DNA from: Rhizobium anhuiense
Lineage (GTDB): Bacteria > Pseudomonadota > Alphaproteobacteria > Rhizobiales > Rhizobiaceae
DNA: 64,000 nt
Direction: 5' to 3'
Assembly (NCBI RefSeq): GCF_003985145.1
Contig: NZ_ML133525.1
Span: 62,001 to 126,000 of the forward strand
The translations under genes were made by a program, and so were the position numbers. A model generated the notes under the pieces. It was given only the letters and a program-made list of their open reading frames with translations, was not told the origin of the DNA and did not search any database. This document shows, in pieces, positions 34,717 to 44,142 of the stretch. Positions within the stretch are counted from its first letter, which is position 1. Every line of letters begins with the position of its first letter.

Positions 34717-34823
34717 CTGTTCCGCTGCCCTGTTCGGTGACCCTGACTTCTTGCCAGAAATTGGGACGGAATTGGGACCGGGTTAGTGGTGGCTGGCGCG
34801 GACGGAATGTCGCATCCGCCCCA

Positions 34824-35717
34824 TTATGGATGTTTCTTGAACCAGTTGTGCAGGTAGTCGACGAAGATCCTCACTTTGGCCGGCAGATAGCGCCGATGCG
34901 GATAGACGGCGTAGATGCCGCGGTCGGTCGGGAGGTAGTCGTTGAACAGCGTCACCAGTGCGCCGCTCTCGATCGGCTTGCGGGCGATGAAATCCGGGAT
35001 GAGGGCGATGCCGATGCCGGCGAGCGCTGCGCGCAATGTCGCATGCGGGCTGTTGACCTCGATCGGTCCGCTGACGGCGACGGCGAACGAGGTGTTGTCG
35101 GGATTGTGGAAGCGGATGCTTGCCTGGGTGCGCGCATTGGTGTCGACGATGAAGGGGACGTTGGAAATGTCGCTGGGGTGCTCGAGATCGGGATGGCGTT
35201 CGAGAAATTCCGGGGTGGCGCAGAGATGGACGCGGAAATCCGAGATCTTGCGGGCGATCATGCCGGAATCCTCGAGTTTGGTGACGCGGATCGCCACGTC
35301 GAAACCTTCCTCGATCAGGTCGACGAACCGGTCGTCGGCGGCGATCTCCAGCGAAAGGTCCGGGTTCTCCTTGGCGAAATCGATCAGCGACTGGCCGACA
35401 TCGGCATCGACGAAGGTGCGCGGCACCGAGATGCGAAGCCGCCCTTTGAGCTGTGCATTGTTTTCACGCACGAGATCGGCGAGGTTGTCGATCTCCTTCA
35501 GGATATCGGAGGCGGTGCGGTAGTAGGTATGGCCAGCCTCGGTCATTGAGAACTGCCGGGTGGTGCGGTTGAGCAGCAGGGCGCCGAGCTCATCCTCCAG
35601 TTCGCGCACATATTTGGAGAGCAGCGCCTTCGAGCGGCCGGTGCGCCGCGCCGCGGCGGAAAAGCCTTCGGCCTCGACGACATCGATGAAGGCCCGTATG
35701 CGTGTCAAGGTGTCCAT
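34824..35717 (-). CDS. LysR family transcriptional regulator
   Basis: A 297-residue LysR protein starting at ATG 35717 (MDTLTRIRAFIDVVEAEGFS). The helix-turn-helix continues GFSAAARRTGRSKALLSKYV, followed by the effector domain. The frame is open 18 codons further to a TTG, but the domain fits the internal ATG. The gene is divergent from the decarboxylase leader, and a 9-base inverted repeat lies between. Control of itself, and perhaps of the decarboxylase, is inferred from this layout. Confidence 0.88.
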   Translation of the reverse strand: MDTLTRIRAFIDVVEAEGFSAAARRTGRSKALLSKYVRELEDELGALLLNRTTRQFSMTEAGHTYYRTASDILKEIDNLADLVRENNAQLKGRLRISVPRTFVDADVGQSLIDFAKENPDLSLEIAADDRFVDLIEEGFDVAIRVTKLEDSGMIARKISDFRVHLCATPEFLERHPDLEHPSDISNVPFIVDTNARTQASIRFHNPDNTSFAVAVSGPIEVNSPHATLRAALAGIGIALIPDFIARKPIESGALVTLFNDYLPTDRGIYAVYPHRRYLPAKVRIFVDYLHNWFKKHP

Positions 35718-35744
35718 GGCTGTTCCCGAAGCTGTTTCGGAATG

Positions 35745-35771
35745 TTGAACAAATTGGGCGATTTTGTTCAA
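35745..35771. promoter_or_regulatory. Candidate LysR binding site
   Basis: TTGAACAAA and TTTGTTCAA form a perfect 9-base inverted repeat with a 9-base spacer. The site begins 28 bases upstream of the LysR start and lies before the decarboxylase leader, where a LysR autoregulatory site is expected. Confidence 0.6.
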
Positions 35772-35799
35772 TTATTTTTTTGGCCCCAGATTAAAAAAT

Positions 35800-36246
35800 C
35801 GCTTGATTATGAAGGCGAATATTCTTATTTCCCACTCAGCCCAAAGTCGCACGTGCCCATGGGTGTCCGCCGAACCCTCGAATTGGTGAGGAAATCGGTA
35901 AGGTACCTGGAATTAACCCCTCCAGTCGCTATTCCGGCCAACCGGAAAATGCGAGGACGCCTGAAGCAACGACGGTGCGGGCCTTTTTGTTCTCTCCCTG
36001 CTTTCCATCAGCGGGGGTTACTGAAGAGGCACACCATCATTGCCGGAAGTGCGGTTGGGATTCTCCCTCCAATCCATGGCAGACAAAGCCGAACTTACAC
36101 CGCGTCCGCGGCGTTGGTTCACTATCTGCGCATCGAGCGCTTGCTATGGTTCCGGGGTCTCCACCGGCTGGTTCCAATGCGAGCTATCGTATGCCCTTTG
36201 TCCTCCGGTTCATGCCGGAGCTCTGGAATTGGAAGAGGGAATCGAT
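35800..36246 (+). ncRNA. speF-type leader RNA of the decarboxylase gene
   Basis: About 450 bases of untranslated, hairpin-rich sequence separate the divergent promoter region from the decarboxylase start. Visible stems include TTCCGG-CCAA-CCGGAA (35932-35947) and CTCCGG-TTCATG-CCGGAG (36203-36220), the latter ending 26 bases before the start codon. Alphaproteobacterial ornithine decarboxylase genes are known to carry a conserved structured leader, the speF motif. Position, length and gene match that motif; the exact 5' end and fold are not established here. Likely controls expression in response to a polyamine-pathway metabolite. Confidence 0.65.
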
Positions 36247-36250
36247 ATGA
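36191..36250 (+). CDS. Putative leader peptide overlapping the decarboxylase start
   Basis: A 19-codon ORF beginning ATGCCCTTTGTC and ending ATATGA. Its TGA shares bases with the decarboxylase ATG (ATGA overlap). It encodes a Trp/Arg-containing peptide (MPFVLRFMPELWNWKRESI) and contains the last leader hairpin. No clear Shine-Dalgarno precedes it. It may couple translation of the decarboxylase to passage of ribosomes through the leader; it may also be chance. Confidence 0.35.
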   Translation: MPFVLRFMPELWNWKRESI

Positions 36251-37380
36251 CCACCCAGCGCATCCGCGACTTTCTCGCAACCCGACGTCCCGACGGTCCC
36301 TGCCTCGTGGTTGACCTCGACGTCGTTCGCGACAATTTCCACGCCTTCCGTCACGCCATGCCGGACAGCGCCATCTACTACGCCGTCAAGGCCAACCCGG
36401 CCCCGGAAGTGCTGAAGCTGCTTGCAGGCCTCGGCTCCAATTTCGATTGCGCATCCGTAGCCGAAATCGAAATGGCGCTCGAAGCCGGTGCGACCGCCGC
36501 CCGCATCTCCTACGGCAACACGATCAAGAAGGAACGTGACGTTGCCCGCGCGCATGCGCTCGGCGTCAGCCTCTTTGCGGTCGACAGCCACGAGGAAGTC
36601 GAGAAGATCTCGCGCGCCGCTCCCGGCGCCCGCGTCTTCTGCCGCGTGCTGACCGATGGCGAAGGCGCTGAATGGCCGCTGTCGCGCAAGTTCGGCTGCG
36701 TTCCGCAGATGGCCGTCGACGTTCTCGTCTACGCCCATCAGCTTGGCCTGCAGTCCTACGGCGTCTCGTTCCATGTCGGTTCCCAGATGACCAAGGTCGA
36801 TGCCTGGGATTCGGCGCTCGCCGATGCCAAGCGTGTCTTCGTATCGCTTGCCAAGCAGGGCATCCACCTGCAGATGGTCAACATGGGCGGCGGCTTCCCG
36901 ACCAAGTACCTGCGCGACGTTCCGTCCGCAGAAGCTTACGGCAAGTCGATCTACCAGGCGCTGCGCACGCATTTCGGCAACCAGATCCCGCAGACGATCA
37001 TCGAGCCGGGCCGCGGCATGGTCGGCAATGCCGGTGTCATCAAGGCGGAAGTCGTTCTGATTTCGAAGAAGTCGGACAATGACGATGCCCGCTGGGTCTT
37101 CCTCGACATCGGCAAGTTCGGCGGTCTCGCCGAGACGATGGACGAAGCCATCCGCTATCCGATCCGCACGGAGCACGACGGCGACGAGATGGAGCCCTGC
37201 GTCATCGCCGGCCCGACCTGCGATTCGGCCGACGTGCTCTACGAGAAGAACCTCTATCCGCTGCCGATCTCCCTTTCGATCGGCGACGAGGTCCTGATCG
37301 AAGGCACCGGCGCCTATACGACGACCTATTCGGCGGTCGCTTTCAATGGTTTCGAACCGCTGAAGGCCTACGTCATCTGA
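36247..37380 (+). CDS. odc2: Ornithine/lysine decarboxylase, PLP fold type III
   Basis: A 377-residue enzyme of the eukaryotic-like (fold III) decarboxylase family, which makes putrescine from ornithine or cadaverine from lysine. The PLP Lys is in YYAVKANPAP near residue 47, the Gly-rich loop is MGGGFPTKY, EPGRGMV binds the cofactor phosphate, and the active-site Cys is in PTCDSADVLYE. It closely resembles rhizobial bifunctional Odc2 enzymes. The frame is open upstream through the leader, but ATG 36247 has GAAGAGGGAA before it and gives the family N-terminus. Confidence 0.92.
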   Translation: MTTQRIRDFLATRRPDGPCLVVDLDVVRDNFHAFRHAMPDSAIYYAVKANPAPEVLKLLAGLGSNFDCASVAEIEMALEAGATAARISYGNTIKKERDVARAHALGVSLFAVDSHEEVEKISRAAPGARVFCRVLTDGEGAEWPLSRKFGCVPQMAVDVLVYAHQLGLQSYGVSFHVGSQMTKVDAWDSALADAKRVFVSLAKQGIHLQMVNMGGGFPTKYLRDVPSAEAYGKSIYQALRTHFGNQIPQTIIEPGRGMVGNAGVIKAEVVLISKKSDNDDARWVFLDIGKFGGLAETMDEAIRYPIRTEHDGDEMEPCVIAGPTCDSADVLYEKNLYPLPISLSIGDEVLIEGTGAYTTTYSAVAFNGFEPLKAYVI

Positions 37381-37474
37381 GGTCGTTTCCGCCGGCCCCG
37401 TAACCAGCCGGGGCGGCAACTTCACAATTTTCCTTCATCGCCGCTGATAACGGTATTGGGTACGGGAGGCCAAG

Positions 37475-38065
37475 ATGGCCGCTGTTCTTGATTCTGTCCG
37501 CGCATTCTTTGCGCCCACCACTTTCACCATCGACGCCGAGAATCCCTCGGATGTCGTTGCTCGCGAAAACCTGCTCGACCGCGTCATGGGCGCGGATCGC
37601 CGCAAGAAATCGTCGGAGAAGATCCGCCGCAACCGCGTCCCGGCCGAGGGTCTTGCGCTCGTCGCGCGTGACCGCGACGGCCGGATCATCGGTACGGTGC
37701 GGCTCTGGAACATCGAGGCCGGCGTCAATGACGAAGGCACGCCGATCAATGCGCTGCTGCTCGGGCCGCTTGCCGTTGCCTCGCAACATGGCGGCAAGGG
37801 CATCGGTGCGGCGCTGATGCGGGCTGCGATCCTTGAAGCGAAGAACCGCGGGCATGGCGCCGTCCTGCTCGTCGGCGATGCTGCCTATTACGAGCGTTTC
37901 GGCTTTTTTGCCGAAAAGGCTCGCCATCTTGTCATGCCGGGTCCGTTCGAACGCTCGCGCTTTCTTGCGCTCGAGCTGACGGAAGGCTGGCTTGACGGCG
38001 CGGCCGGCATGATCGTCCCCTCGGGGCGCATGCTGGCCAGCGCGCCGGTTCGCCGCGCGGCCTGA
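37475..38065 (+). CDS. GNAT family N-acetyltransferase
   Basis: A 196-residue YhbS-like acetyltransferase. The acetyl-CoA loop is HGGKGIGAALMRAAI near residue 110, followed by VLLVGDAAYYERFGF. It lies 94 bases downstream of the decarboxylase on the same strand and might acetylate a polyamine or be cotranscribed; that is inference from position. A weak GC hairpin lies in the gap at about 37393-37415. Confidence 0.85.
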   Translation: MAAVLDSVRAFFAPTTFTIDAENPSDVVARENLLDRVMGADRRKKSSEKIRRNRVPAEGLALVARDRDGRIIGTVRLWNIEAGVNDEGTPINALLLGPLAVASQHGGKGIGAALMRAAILEAKNRGHGAVLLVGDAAYYERFGFFAEKARHLVMPGPFERSRFLALELTEGWLDGAAGMIVPSGRMLASAPVRRAA

Positions 38066-38263
38066 GCTGTGTCGATGGGTCGGTCGGGGTTGGACGTCCT
38101 TTCGCCGTCCGGCAATATCCGCGCCGCTTGACCATGGAGGCAGACGGGCCTGTCGTGGTTGCGGCGCGGATTATTCTTTTGGGCGCGAGCCCAGCTGCGG
38201 TCACCTGGGTAAGCATCGCGCGCGGAAACACAATCGCGTGAAAAGTGCCGCAGTCACGCGAAC

Positions 38264-39322
38264 ATGGCGCGGCGATATCCTATCTTGCGCCAGATGATCC
38301 GTCTTCTCTCCCTTCTGCTTCTCTTCTGCATGCCGCTTGCAGCGGCGGAATCGGCGGTTGCCCAGAGCACGGCTTCCACCGCCGGTGGGCTTGGGCCGCG
38401 TCTCGATCGAGTGGCGACCGATCCTGCGATGCGGCCTCTAAAGACGGTGATTGTTGCTCGCGATGGGCGTGTGCTTACCGAACGCGGATTTCATGGTCAT
38501 TCGCCGGCGGAATCGACCAATATCAAATCCGCTTCGAAATCGATCATTTCGGCGCTGGTCGGTATCGCCATCGACAAAGGCCTGCTTTCGGGGCCGGATC
38601 AGAAGATCGCGCCGATCCTGAAGGTCGATCTCCCGCTAACGCCGGATCCGCGCCTCAACGACATCACCATCGGCAATCTTCTCTCCATGCAAGCCGGGCT
38701 CGATCGCATGTCGGGGGCGAACTACGGCCGCTGGGTTTCCTCGCGCAACTGGGTACGTTTTGCGCTCTCGCAGCCTTTCGTCGATCAGCCCGGTGGCGAG
38801 ATGCTCTATTCCACCGCGTCCACGCATCTGCTCTCGGCCATTCTCACGAAGGTCAGCCGGCGGTCGACGCTGGCCTTGGCGCAGGAATGGCTCGGTCCGG
38901 TCGATGGTTTCCGCATCGGCGCATGGGAGCGCGATCCGCAGGGCATCTATCTCGGCGGCAATCAGATGGCGATGAGCGCCCGGTCCCTGCTTGCCTTCGG
39001 TGAACTCTATCGCAACGGCGGCAAGACTGCCGACGGCCGCCAGATCGTATCTGCCGACTGGATCTCCCAGTCGTGGCAGCCTCGCACCAACTCGCGCTTC
39101 TCCGGCGATGAATATGGCTACGGCTGGTTCACGCGGCAGATCGGCGGCGAAGAGGTGCATTTCGCCTGGGGTTACGGCGGGCAGATGCTCTACATCGTCC
39201 CGTCGCTCGATCTCACCGTCGTCATGACTTCAGAAGAGAGCGGTCCGTCTGCCCGAAACGGCTACCGGGATCTGTTGCATGGTCTGTTGGCTGATATCAT
39301 CGGCACGGTGCGGGCCGCCTGA
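38264..39322 (+). CDS. Exported serine hydrolase, beta-lactamase class C family
   Basis: A 352-residue protein with a signal peptide (hydrophobic core about residues 12-27). The Ser-x-x-Lys nucleophile motif is SASKS near residue 91, and a Tyr-containing second motif is LYSTAS near residue 185. The C-terminal part has YGYGWFTRQIGG and HFAWGYGGQMLYIVP, the third-motif region with His-Ala replaced by a Gly-rich strand. Likely a periplasmic peptidase or esterase rather than a drug-resistance enzyme. ATG 38294 is an alternative start with a more usual signal length. Confidence 0.82.
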   Translation: MARRYPILRQMIRLLSLLLLFCMPLAAAESAVAQSTASTAGGLGPRLDRVATDPAMRPLKTVIVARDGRVLTERGFHGHSPAESTNIKSASKSIISALVGIAIDKGLLSGPDQKIAPILKVDLPLTPDPRLNDITIGNLLSMQAGLDRMSGANYGRWVSSRNWVRFALSQPFVDQPGGEMLYSTASTHLLSAILTKVSRRSTLALAQEWLGPVDGFRIGAWERDPQGIYLGGNQMAMSARSLLAFGELYRNGGKTADGRQIVSADWISQSWQPRTNSRFSGDEYGYGWFTRQIGGEEVHFAWGYGGQMLYIVPSLDLTVVMTSEESGPSARNGYRDLLHGLLADIIGTVRAA

Positions 39323-39445
39323 CGGCAGCATCCCTTGAATTGTGCTGCAGCGGAAAAACCGCGATCGTTAAAGTCTTAGCGAAGCCTCCAATCAAACCGC
39401 AAAGCGCTTGCTGTAGCTTCCCCGCCAGAACTTCGGGAAAGCGCC

Positions 39446-40603
39446 ATGTTGCTGGATCTCAGGACAATCTATTTCATTGTTGCCGTGAGTTGCTTCGTGC
39501 TGGGCATTCTCCAGCTTGCAGCCTATGCGACCGGTCGCTTTGAGCGGTGGCCGCTCTGGTGGGGCTTGAGCAACCTTCTTGTCGGCATCGGGTCTTTCCT
39601 CGTCGCGTTGCGCAATCTCGTTCCCTATTCGGTCTCGATCGACGGCGGCAATATCGTCACCATCGCCGGCTACATGCTGATGTTCTTTGCCGTACGCGTG
39701 TTTTCGGGGCGAGCGCTCGACCAGCGTTCTTTCTGGTTGGCCATCTTGCTCGTCAGCGTGCCTGTCGTGCTCATCGTCAGCGATCCCTCGGCGGTATCGG
39801 CGAGGCTCCTCTACGTCTCGGTCATCTGCTGCCTCTGTGATCTTGCCGTCGCAAGGGAGGCAATCAGCATTGTCCGGCGCGAGAGGCTTTATTCGGCAGC
39901 CCTGCTTGTCGGCCTCTATGTCTGCACTGCCGCGATCTTTGCGGCTCGCAGCATTCTCGCGGCGACCGGCGAGATCGGCGGGCCGGATCCTTTCGGCGCC
40001 AATGTGGTCCATAGCTGGATGGCGGTATCGGCGGTCGCGTTCATCATGCTCCGCAGCATGGCGATGGTGCTGATGGCCGCCGAGCGCAGCCGAAATCAGC
40101 TGATGGAACTCGCTCACCACGATCCGCTGACCGGCGCGCTCAATCGCGGCGGCCTCGCGCAGCATCTGCCCGCTCTCGGTTCTCAGCCGGCATCGCTGCT
40201 CATCATCGATATCGATCATTTCAAGCAACTGAACGACCGGCATGGCCACGCCGCCGGCGACGATATCCTGCGGCTTTTCGCCCGTGTTGCGAGAGGGATC
40301 ATGGGGTCCGGCGATCTGCTCGCCCGTCAAGGCGGGGATGAGTTCCTGGCGGTGCTGAAAAATATTTCCTGCGAAGATGCGGTGGCGATTGCCGAGCGCA
40401 TCCGTCTCACCTTCGCCGCCGCCGTCATGCAGCGGCCGGATCTGGCGATCTTTCCGACGCTCAGCATCGGCGTTGCCGCGCGTCGGGAAAACGACGGAGA
40501 TTTTGAACGGCTGATGCAGAAGGCGGATGAGGCGCTCTATCGTTCGAAGCGCGAAGGCCGCAACCGGGTCGAAGCCTTCGGAGAGAATCAGCAGGCCGCG
40601 TAG
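39446..40603 (+). CDS. Membrane-bound diguanylate cyclase
   Basis: A 385-residue protein. The N-terminal half (about 1-205) has six or so hydrophobic helices and no named sensor. The GGDEF domain (about 215-380) starts HHDPLTGALNRGGL and has the intact active-site GGDEF at about 296-300. It should make c-di-GMP from GTP. No RxxD inhibitory site is evident five residues before GGDEF. GGGAAAG precedes the ATG. Monocistronic. Confidence 0.9.
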   Translation: MLLDLRTIYFIVAVSCFVLGILQLAAYATGRFERWPLWWGLSNLLVGIGSFLVALRNLVPYSVSIDGGNIVTIAGYMLMFFAVRVFSGRALDQRSFWLAILLVSVPVVLIVSDPSAVSARLLYVSVICCLCDLAVAREAISIVRRERLYSAALLVGLYVCTAAIFAARSILAATGEIGGPDPFGANVVHSWMAVSAVAFIMLRSMAMVLMAAERSRNQLMELAHHDPLTGALNRGGLAQHLPALGSQPASLLIIDIDHFKQLNDRHGHAAGDDILRLFARVARGIMGSGDLLARQGGDEFLAVLKNISCEDAVAIAERIRLTFAAAVMQRPDLAIFPTLSIGVAARRENDGDFERLMQKADEALYRSKREGRNRVEAFGENQQAA

Positions 40604-40634
40604 GATCGGGCGAATTCCCCATCTCAGAGCGACC

Positions 40635-41453
40635 CTAGATATTCTGATCCATCGTCTCGGCCGGGATTTCGTCGGCGCGGTGGACGCGCACGAGCGTTGC
40701 CGGCACGCCGGCGACCGTGCAATGGGTGGGCACCGGCTTCAGCACGACGCTGCCGGCGGCGATCTTGCTGAAGGCGCCGATTTCGATATTGCCGAGGATC
40801 TTGGCGCCCGCGCCGATCATCACGCCGTGGCGGATCTTCGGGTGGCGATCGCCGGTCTCCTTGCCGGTGCCGCCGAGCGTGACGTTCTGCAGGATCGACA
40901 CTTCGTCCTCGATAACAGCCGTTTCGCCGATGACGATGCCCGAACCATGGTCGAGCATGATCGACGCGCCGATCTTTGCTGCCGGATGGATATCCGGGCC
41001 GAAGACCAGCGAAACCAGATTGGCGAGCCAGCTGGCGATCTCCGGCCGGCCGGAGATCCACAGCGCATGGGCGATGCGGTGCGTCTGCAACGCATGAAAG
41101 CCCTTGAGATTGAGAAGTGCGTGCAGAAATGTCGTGCAGGCCGGATCGCGTTCGCGCACGGCGATGAGATCGGCCTCGACCTGCCGCATGATATCGTCGT
41201 TCAATGTGGATCGGATGAGATCGAAGATATCCCCCGTTTCCACCTGCGCCACCGAAAGCCGGGCGGCCAGCACGCGGGCGATGATATCCTCGTTGCCGGC
41301 GGTGTCCGTCACCTGCGCGGCCAGCAGCCGCTGCAATATCGGTTCGCGTGCGGCAAGCTCGGCCGCTTCGGCGCGGATCACCGCCCAGACGGATGCACCG
41401 CCCAAAGCCTGCGGCTGTTGCTCGGCCAAACCGAGGCCGGTCGATTTCGGCAT
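40635..41453 (-). CDS. cysE: Serine O-acetyltransferase
   Basis: Makes O-acetylserine from serine and acetyl-CoA, the first step of cysteine synthesis. 272 residues. The N-terminal helical domain is followed by left-handed beta-helix hexapeptide repeats with the catalytic Asp/His region GASIMLDHGSGIVIGETA and the acetyl-CoA site NVTLGGTGKETGDRHPKI. The C-terminal tail that mediates feedback inhibition and CysK binding ends in DQNI, an Ile end as expected for complex formation. Confidence 0.94.
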   Translation of the reverse strand: MPKSTGLGLAEQQPQALGGASVWAVIRAEAAELAAREPILQRLLAAQVTDTAGNEDIIARVLAARLSVAQVETGDIFDLIRSTLNDDIMRQVEADLIAVRERDPACTTFLHALLNLKGFHALQTHRIAHALWISGRPEIASWLANLVSLVFGPDIHPAAKIGASIMLDHGSGIVIGETAVIEDEVSILQNVTLGGTGKETGDRHPKIRHGVMIGAGAKILGNIEIGAFSKIAAGSVVLKPVPTHCTVAGVPATLVRVHRADEIPAETMDQNI

Positions 41454-41543
41454 TTCCGTTTCCTCTGTCAGCCAGGGCGCCGGCGCAAGCGCTTGCTGCG
41501 TGGTTCATGTTTCGCCCGGGCAAGGCATTTGGCAAGCTTTATT

Positions 41544-42041
41544 CTAGTTGCTGGACGGTTGCAGGGCCGGTGTCAGCGTCGGACGCCGGCGCCAATGATA
41601 GAGCACATCCGGCTCTCTTTCCTCGTTATCGGCACCGTCGGTCTCCTCCTCGGCGGTAAAGCCGTGTTTCTCGTAGAAAGCGCGTGCACCGATATTGCGC
41701 CGGAACGTCCAGAGCCTGATCTCGTACATCTCCTCCTTGGCGCGGCCGAGAAGCAGAGAGCCGATGCCCATGCCCTGAAAGCCGGGGAGGATGTAGAGCC
41801 GCTCTATCCAGCTGTCGCCATAGGCGATGACGCCGACCAGCCGGTTGGCCATGGCAGCACCTAAGATGGTGCAGTTCGGCAACAGATGCATGCGCCAATA
41901 CTGCTCTTCTTCGGCCGGCGTATGCAGGTCCGGCAGCCAGGGCAGCCGCTGCCACAAGGAGACACGTCTGATACCGGCGGCCGCCTGCATGTGGTCGGCC
42001 GCGAGCGCCACGATGTCCGGCTCGATCGAAATGTCATTCAT
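41544..42041 (-). CDS. GNAT family N-acetyltransferase
   Basis: A 165-residue acetyltransferase. The acetyl-CoA loop is GFQGMGIGSLLLGRAKEEM, and the following RRNIGARAFYEKHGF is the usual motif B. A Trp-rich stretch near residue 29 (WQRLPWLPDLHT) recurs in many rhizobial members. Substrate unknown. Confidence 0.85.
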   Translation of the reverse strand: MNDISIEPDIVALAADHMQAAAGIRRVSLWQRLPWLPDLHTPAEEEQYWRMHLLPNCTILGAAMANRLVGVIAYGDSWIERLYILPGFQGMGIGSLLLGRAKEEMYEIRLWTFRRNIGARAFYEKHGFTAEEETDGADNEEREPDVLYHWRRRPTLTPALQPSSN

Positions 42042-42058
42042 CGCCGGCTAATGTGGCC

Positions 42059-43048
42059 TCAAGCCGAAATATCGATGACGCCGCAATCGCCGGCTTCGGA
42101 GGCGAAGGCAAGCAGCTTGCCGTTTTTGCTCCAGCTCATCGCCGTGATCGCCCCCTTGCCGGGGCGGCGCAGCAGCGCCTCCTTGCTGTCGGCAATGCGC
42201 ACGGCCAGGATCATGCCGTCGATGAAGCCGATGGCGAGGATGTCTTCGAGCGGATGGAATTTTACGGCGGTCGCCATGATATTGGCGCGGGTGCCGAGTT
42301 CCAGCGGCGCCTTGCCCATCGGCCCGTCCTTGCCCTGGAAGGGCCAGACGATTGCCGCCGGCGCGCCCGAAGAGGCGAGCCATTTGCCCTTGACCGACCA
42401 GGAGAGCGATTTGACCTTGGCGGGGTAACCGGTCATGCGCATGTGGCGGGCCTCAGCGCCGGGCTTGATGTCGAGCTTCCAGCCGTGCAGCGCGTTTTCC
42501 TGCATCGAGGTGACGAGGAAATTACCATCCGGCGAGAAGGTGACGCCGGTATGCGCACCCTTCCATTCGAGATCGACCGGCTTGGCGTTCATGCCGATCC
42601 AATGCAGCGACACACCGTTGTAGCGCGCGGCCGCAATCCGCAGGCCTTTCGGCGCAAAGGCCAGGCCTTCGACCGTGCGCTCTTCGGGGAATTCCTTGGT
42701 CGTGCCGTCGGCAAGGCGGAGGAGCGAACTCTTGCCGTAGGAATAGGCAACGGCACCCTGCGGGCCGGCTGCGACCTGCGAAATCCACTTGCGCGGCGCG
42801 GTGGCGATCTCGCTGACGCTACCGTCGGCGGCAATGCGCAGCACCTTACCGTCCTCGCCGCCCGAGATCAGACTCTCGCTATAGGGATCGCGGATGACGG
42901 TGAGCATGCCCTGATGGGCTTCGGACACCCTGTCGCCGCCGTCCAGCCGGTGGAATGTACCGTTTGCGGTTGCGAAGAAGGGAACTTCACCTAAAAATTC
43001 GACGGCCAGAACGTGGCCGTCGAGATCAAGCGGTGCAACTGTCGGCAT
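42059..43048 (-). CDS. WD40 repeat protein coupled to a CobW GTPase
   Basis: A 329-residue beta-propeller protein with about six or seven weak WD40 blades, such as GVTFSPDGNFLVTSMQENAL and ITAMSWSKNGKLLAFASEAG. No signal peptide, so cytoplasmic. Its start overlaps the CobW stop codon by one base (TGATG), indicating coupled translation. This pairing with a zinc-linked CobW GTPase is a common rhizobial arrangement; the propeller may act as a partner or scaffold in zinc delivery. Confidence 0.85.
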   Translation of the reverse strand: MPTVAPLDLDGHVLAVEFLGEVPFFATANGTFHRLDGGDRVSEAHQGMLTVIRDPYSESLISGGEDGKVLRIAADGSVSEIATAPRKWISQVAAGPQGAVAYSYGKSSLLRLADGTTKEFPEERTVEGLAFAPKGLRIAAARYNGVSLHWIGMNAKPVDLEWKGAHTGVTFSPDGNFLVTSMQENALHGWKLDIKPGAEARHMRMTGYPAKVKSLSWSVKGKWLASSGAPAAIVWPFQGKDGPMGKAPLELGTRANIMATAVKFHPLEDILAIGFIDGMILAVRIADSKEALLRRPGKGAITAMSWSKNGKLLAFASEAGDCGVIDISA

Positions 43049-44142
43049 CAGGCGGCTGCCTCACAGGCCTTGAAGGAGGCTTCAAGCTTTGCGCGATCAA
43101 GATCGCGGCCGATGAAGACGAGACGGCTCTCGTGCTTCTCGCCTTCTTTCCACGGCCGCTGGTGATCCCCCTCGATGATCATGTGCACGCCCTGAACGAC
43201 GTAGCGCTCAGGATCGTCCTTGAAGGCGATGATGCCCTTGAGACGCAGAATATTCGGTCCCTGTGTCTGGGTAATCTTCTGGATCCAGGGGAAGAAACGC
43301 TCCGGGTTCATCTGGCCGCCGCGCAGCGACACCGACTGCACGGTGATATCGTGGATCGCCGACATCGCACCATGATGATGATCGTGGTGATGGTCATGAC
43401 CATGGTGATCATGATGATCGTGGTCATGATGGTGGTGGTCGTGATCACAATCGGGGCCGCAGACATGGTCGTCATGGCCGTGCTCCAGGAAATGCGGATC
43501 GTTTTCGAGCGCGCGCTCCAGGTTGAAGGCGCCCTGGTCGAGCACGCGGGCGAGATCGACGCCGGAGCGGCTGGTCTTGTAGACGCGGGCGGCCGGGTTG
43601 ATGGCGCGGACGATGTCCTCGATCACATCAAGTTCTTCCGGGGTTACGAGGTCGCTCTTGTTGATGATGACGACGTCGGCGAAGGCGATCTGGTCTTCGG
43701 CTTCGCGGCTGTCCTTCAGGCGCAACGGCAGGTGCTTGGCGTCGACGAGGGCGACGACGGCGTCGAGCTCGGTCTTGGCGCGCACATCGTCATCCATGAA
43801 GAAGGTCTGGGCGACCGGGACCGGATCGGCAAGGCCCGTCGTCTCGACGATGATTCCGTCGAAGCGGCCGGGGCGGCGCATCAGGCCTTCGACGACGCGG
43901 ATCAGGTCGCCGCGCACCGTGCAACAGACGCAGCCATTGTTCATCTCGTAGATTTCCTCGTCCGACTCGACGATCAGGTCGTTGTCGATGCCGATTTCGC
44001 CGAACTCGTTGACGATGACCGCATATTTCTTGCCGTGATTTTCGGACAGGATGCGGTTGAGCAAGGTCGTCTTGCCGGCGCCGAGATAACCGGTGAGCAC
44101 GGTAACGGGAATAGGCTTCTGGGTGGAGATCGCGTCGGTCAT
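43048..44142 (-). CDS. CobW/COG0523 family GTPase, histidine-rich zinc chaperone candidate
   Basis: A 364-residue G3E GTPase. Walker A is [10 protein letters not shown], followed by the metal-site motif [13 protein letters not shown] (CxCC) and the GTP-base motif NKSD. A loop between the GTPase and C-terminal domains holds a dense run of His and Asp (about residues 225-255). Such proteins move zinc to client enzymes when zinc is scarce. ATG 44142 matches the family start. A Zur-like palindrome lies about 100 bases upstream. Coupled to the WD40 gene. Confidence 0.93.
   Translation of the reverse strand: MTDAISTQKPIPVTVLTGYLGAGKTTLLNRILSENHGKKYAVIVNEFGEIGIDNDLIVESDEEIYEMNNGCVCCTVRGDLIRVVEGLMRRPGRFDGIIVETTGLADPVPVAQTFFMDDDVRAKTELDAVVALVDAKHLPLRLKDSREAEDQIAFADVVIINKSDLVTPEELDVIEDIVRAINPAARVYKTSRSGVDLARVLDQGAFNLERALENDPHFLEHGHDDHVCGPDCDHDHHHHDHDHHDHHGHDHHHDHHHGAMSAIHDITVQSVSLRGGQMNPERFFPWIQKITQTQGPNILRLKGIIAFKDDPERYVVQGVHMIIEGDHQRPWKEGEKHESRLVFIGRDLDRAKLEASFKACEAAA

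Noticed and set aside
35975..36190. Upstream extension of the leader short ORF to GTG 35975 (91 codons in all)
   Set aside because: It runs through the structured leader, has no Shine-Dalgarno, and its composition is unlike rhizobial proteins. Only the last 19 codons are kept as a tentative leader peptide.
36040..36246. N-terminal extension of the decarboxylase
   Set aside because: The extra residues are leader RNA sequence; the enzyme family starts at ATG 36247, which has a proper Shine-Dalgarno.
43379..43443. Tandem CATGATGGT-like repeat resembling a microsatellite
   Set aside because: It is simply the His/Asp-rich loop of the CobW GTPase read on the other strand.
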